Assembly: GCF_002115825.1 (NCBI RefSeq)
Contig: NZ_JFJZ01000021.1
Span: 1 to 64,000, forward strand
Reading direction: 5' to 3'
Length of the DNA stretch: 64,000 nucleotides
From: Thalassospira sp. MCCC 1A01428
Lineage (GTDB): Bacteria > Pseudomonadota > Alphaproteobacteria > Rhodospirillales > Thalassospiraceae
How positions within the stretch are numbered: the stretch's first letter is position 1; the number at the start of each line of letters is the position of its first letter. The notes under the pieces were generated by a model. The model was given only the letters and a program-made list of their open reading frames with translations, ran no database searches and was not told where the DNA came from. Position numbers and translations under genes: made by a program. Below, piece by piece: positions 63,812 to 64,000 of this stretch.

Positions 63812-64000
63812 TTAAAATGCCCCGCTATGACCCACCATATTGGCAATGATAATGCTGGCTGTAACCAGCAAGGCAAAATCGCGGTTGGATTTAAACCGTT
63901 TCAGGCAATTGGCCGCATCATCAATATTAACCGTACGCACCTGCCACACCAGATGCAGGCAGGAAAGGGCCAGCAGGGGGAAATAAACCCAGTGTAGCCC
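63812..64000 (-). CDS. ubiA: 4-hydroxybenzoate polyprenyltransferase, C-terminal fragment
   Basis: Only the last 62 codons lie in the window, open at its right edge. The translation contains the end of a UbiA membrane protein: LHLVWQVRTVNIDDAANCLK, then RFKSNRDFALLVTASIIIAN, ending HSGAF. UbiA prenylates 4-hydroxybenzoate in ubiquinone synthesis, the step before UbiD. Confidence 0.8.
   Translation of the reverse strand, partial: GLHWVYFPLLALSCLHLVWQVRTVNIDDAANCLKRFKSNRDFALLVTASIIIANMVGHSGAF

Noticed and set aside
1-64000. Mobile elements, tRNA or rRNA genes
   Set aside because: No transposase, integrase, terminal inverted repeats of an IS, tRNA cloverleaf or rRNA sequence was recognised on either strand.

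Overview
The window looks like chromosomal DNA of a moderately GC-rich alphaproteobacterium of the Rhodospirillales, most probably a marine, motile heterotroph close to Thalassospira. This is an inference from content: an alphaproteobacterial lipid A/Kdo cluster with a DUF374 acyltransferase, DUF4170, an ETF-beta-type lysine methyltransferase, a BetT-like osmolyte transporter, three chemoreceptors and a PlcP/Agt-like lipid-remodelling pair. No rRNA, tRNA, CRISPR array, transposase or prophage gene was recognised.

Layout. 1-1378: no protein gene, but two candidate small RNAs sharing a 34-nt box ahead of strong terminators. 1379-7208: amn; then, on the minus strand, a beta-lactamase-fold hydrolase, an MFS permease, an XRE regulator and an AT-richer orphan PD-(D/E)XK-like gene. 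7224-11076: a translationally coupled minus-strand operon (C26 amidotransferase, rluB with a giant tandem-repeat tail, rsmD). 11304-17153: tadA, an SDR with an AraC gene broken by one in-frame TAA, a DASS transporter, and a Tat-exported glucan protein (MdoD/OpgD type). 17364-19060: hipBA behind four palindromic operators spaced exactly 27 bp. 19131-22311: a cobalamin riboswitch controlling a btuF-btuC-btuD-type importer. 22364-26264: yfdX, a sigma-54-dependent response regulator and its histidine kinase (also cut by one in-frame TAA); a near-consensus sigma-54 promoter and an upstream palindrome lie in front of yfdX.

26398-34250: purD diverging from a coupled xseA/M23 peptidase/gamma-glutamyltransferase operon, then a MarR regulator and a membrane protein. 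33354-39074: the minus-strand operon msbA, DUF374 acyltransferase, waaA, lpxK, lpxL, which completes, acylates and flips lipid A. 39321-43400: a kinase-fold protein, a GT4 glycosyltransferase with a PlcP/LpxH-like phosphoesterase, and a lipid kinase; together these suggest phospholipid-to-glycolipid remodelling. 43567-52509: a chemoreceptor, a BCCT transporter, a highly structured non-coding region ending in a strong terminator, and two paralogous HBM-type chemoreceptors. 52747-64000: pmbA/tldE, a 2OG-Fe(II) oxygenase-like gene, secreted and AT-rich accessory genes (one nitrilase-like with a repeat footprint), ubiD, a lipoprotein, a tandem-duplicated DUF4170 gene, a GGCT-like gene with a hexanucleotide repeat, a divergent LysR/MFS pair, an EtfB-type methyltransferase and the 3' end of ubiA.

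The items most worth following up are the paired sRNA box (33-66 and 760-793), the 240-nt structured RNA candidate (47858-48096), the sigma-54/YfdX circuit, the 27-bp hipBA operator array, and the two regulators carrying single in-frame TAA codons.
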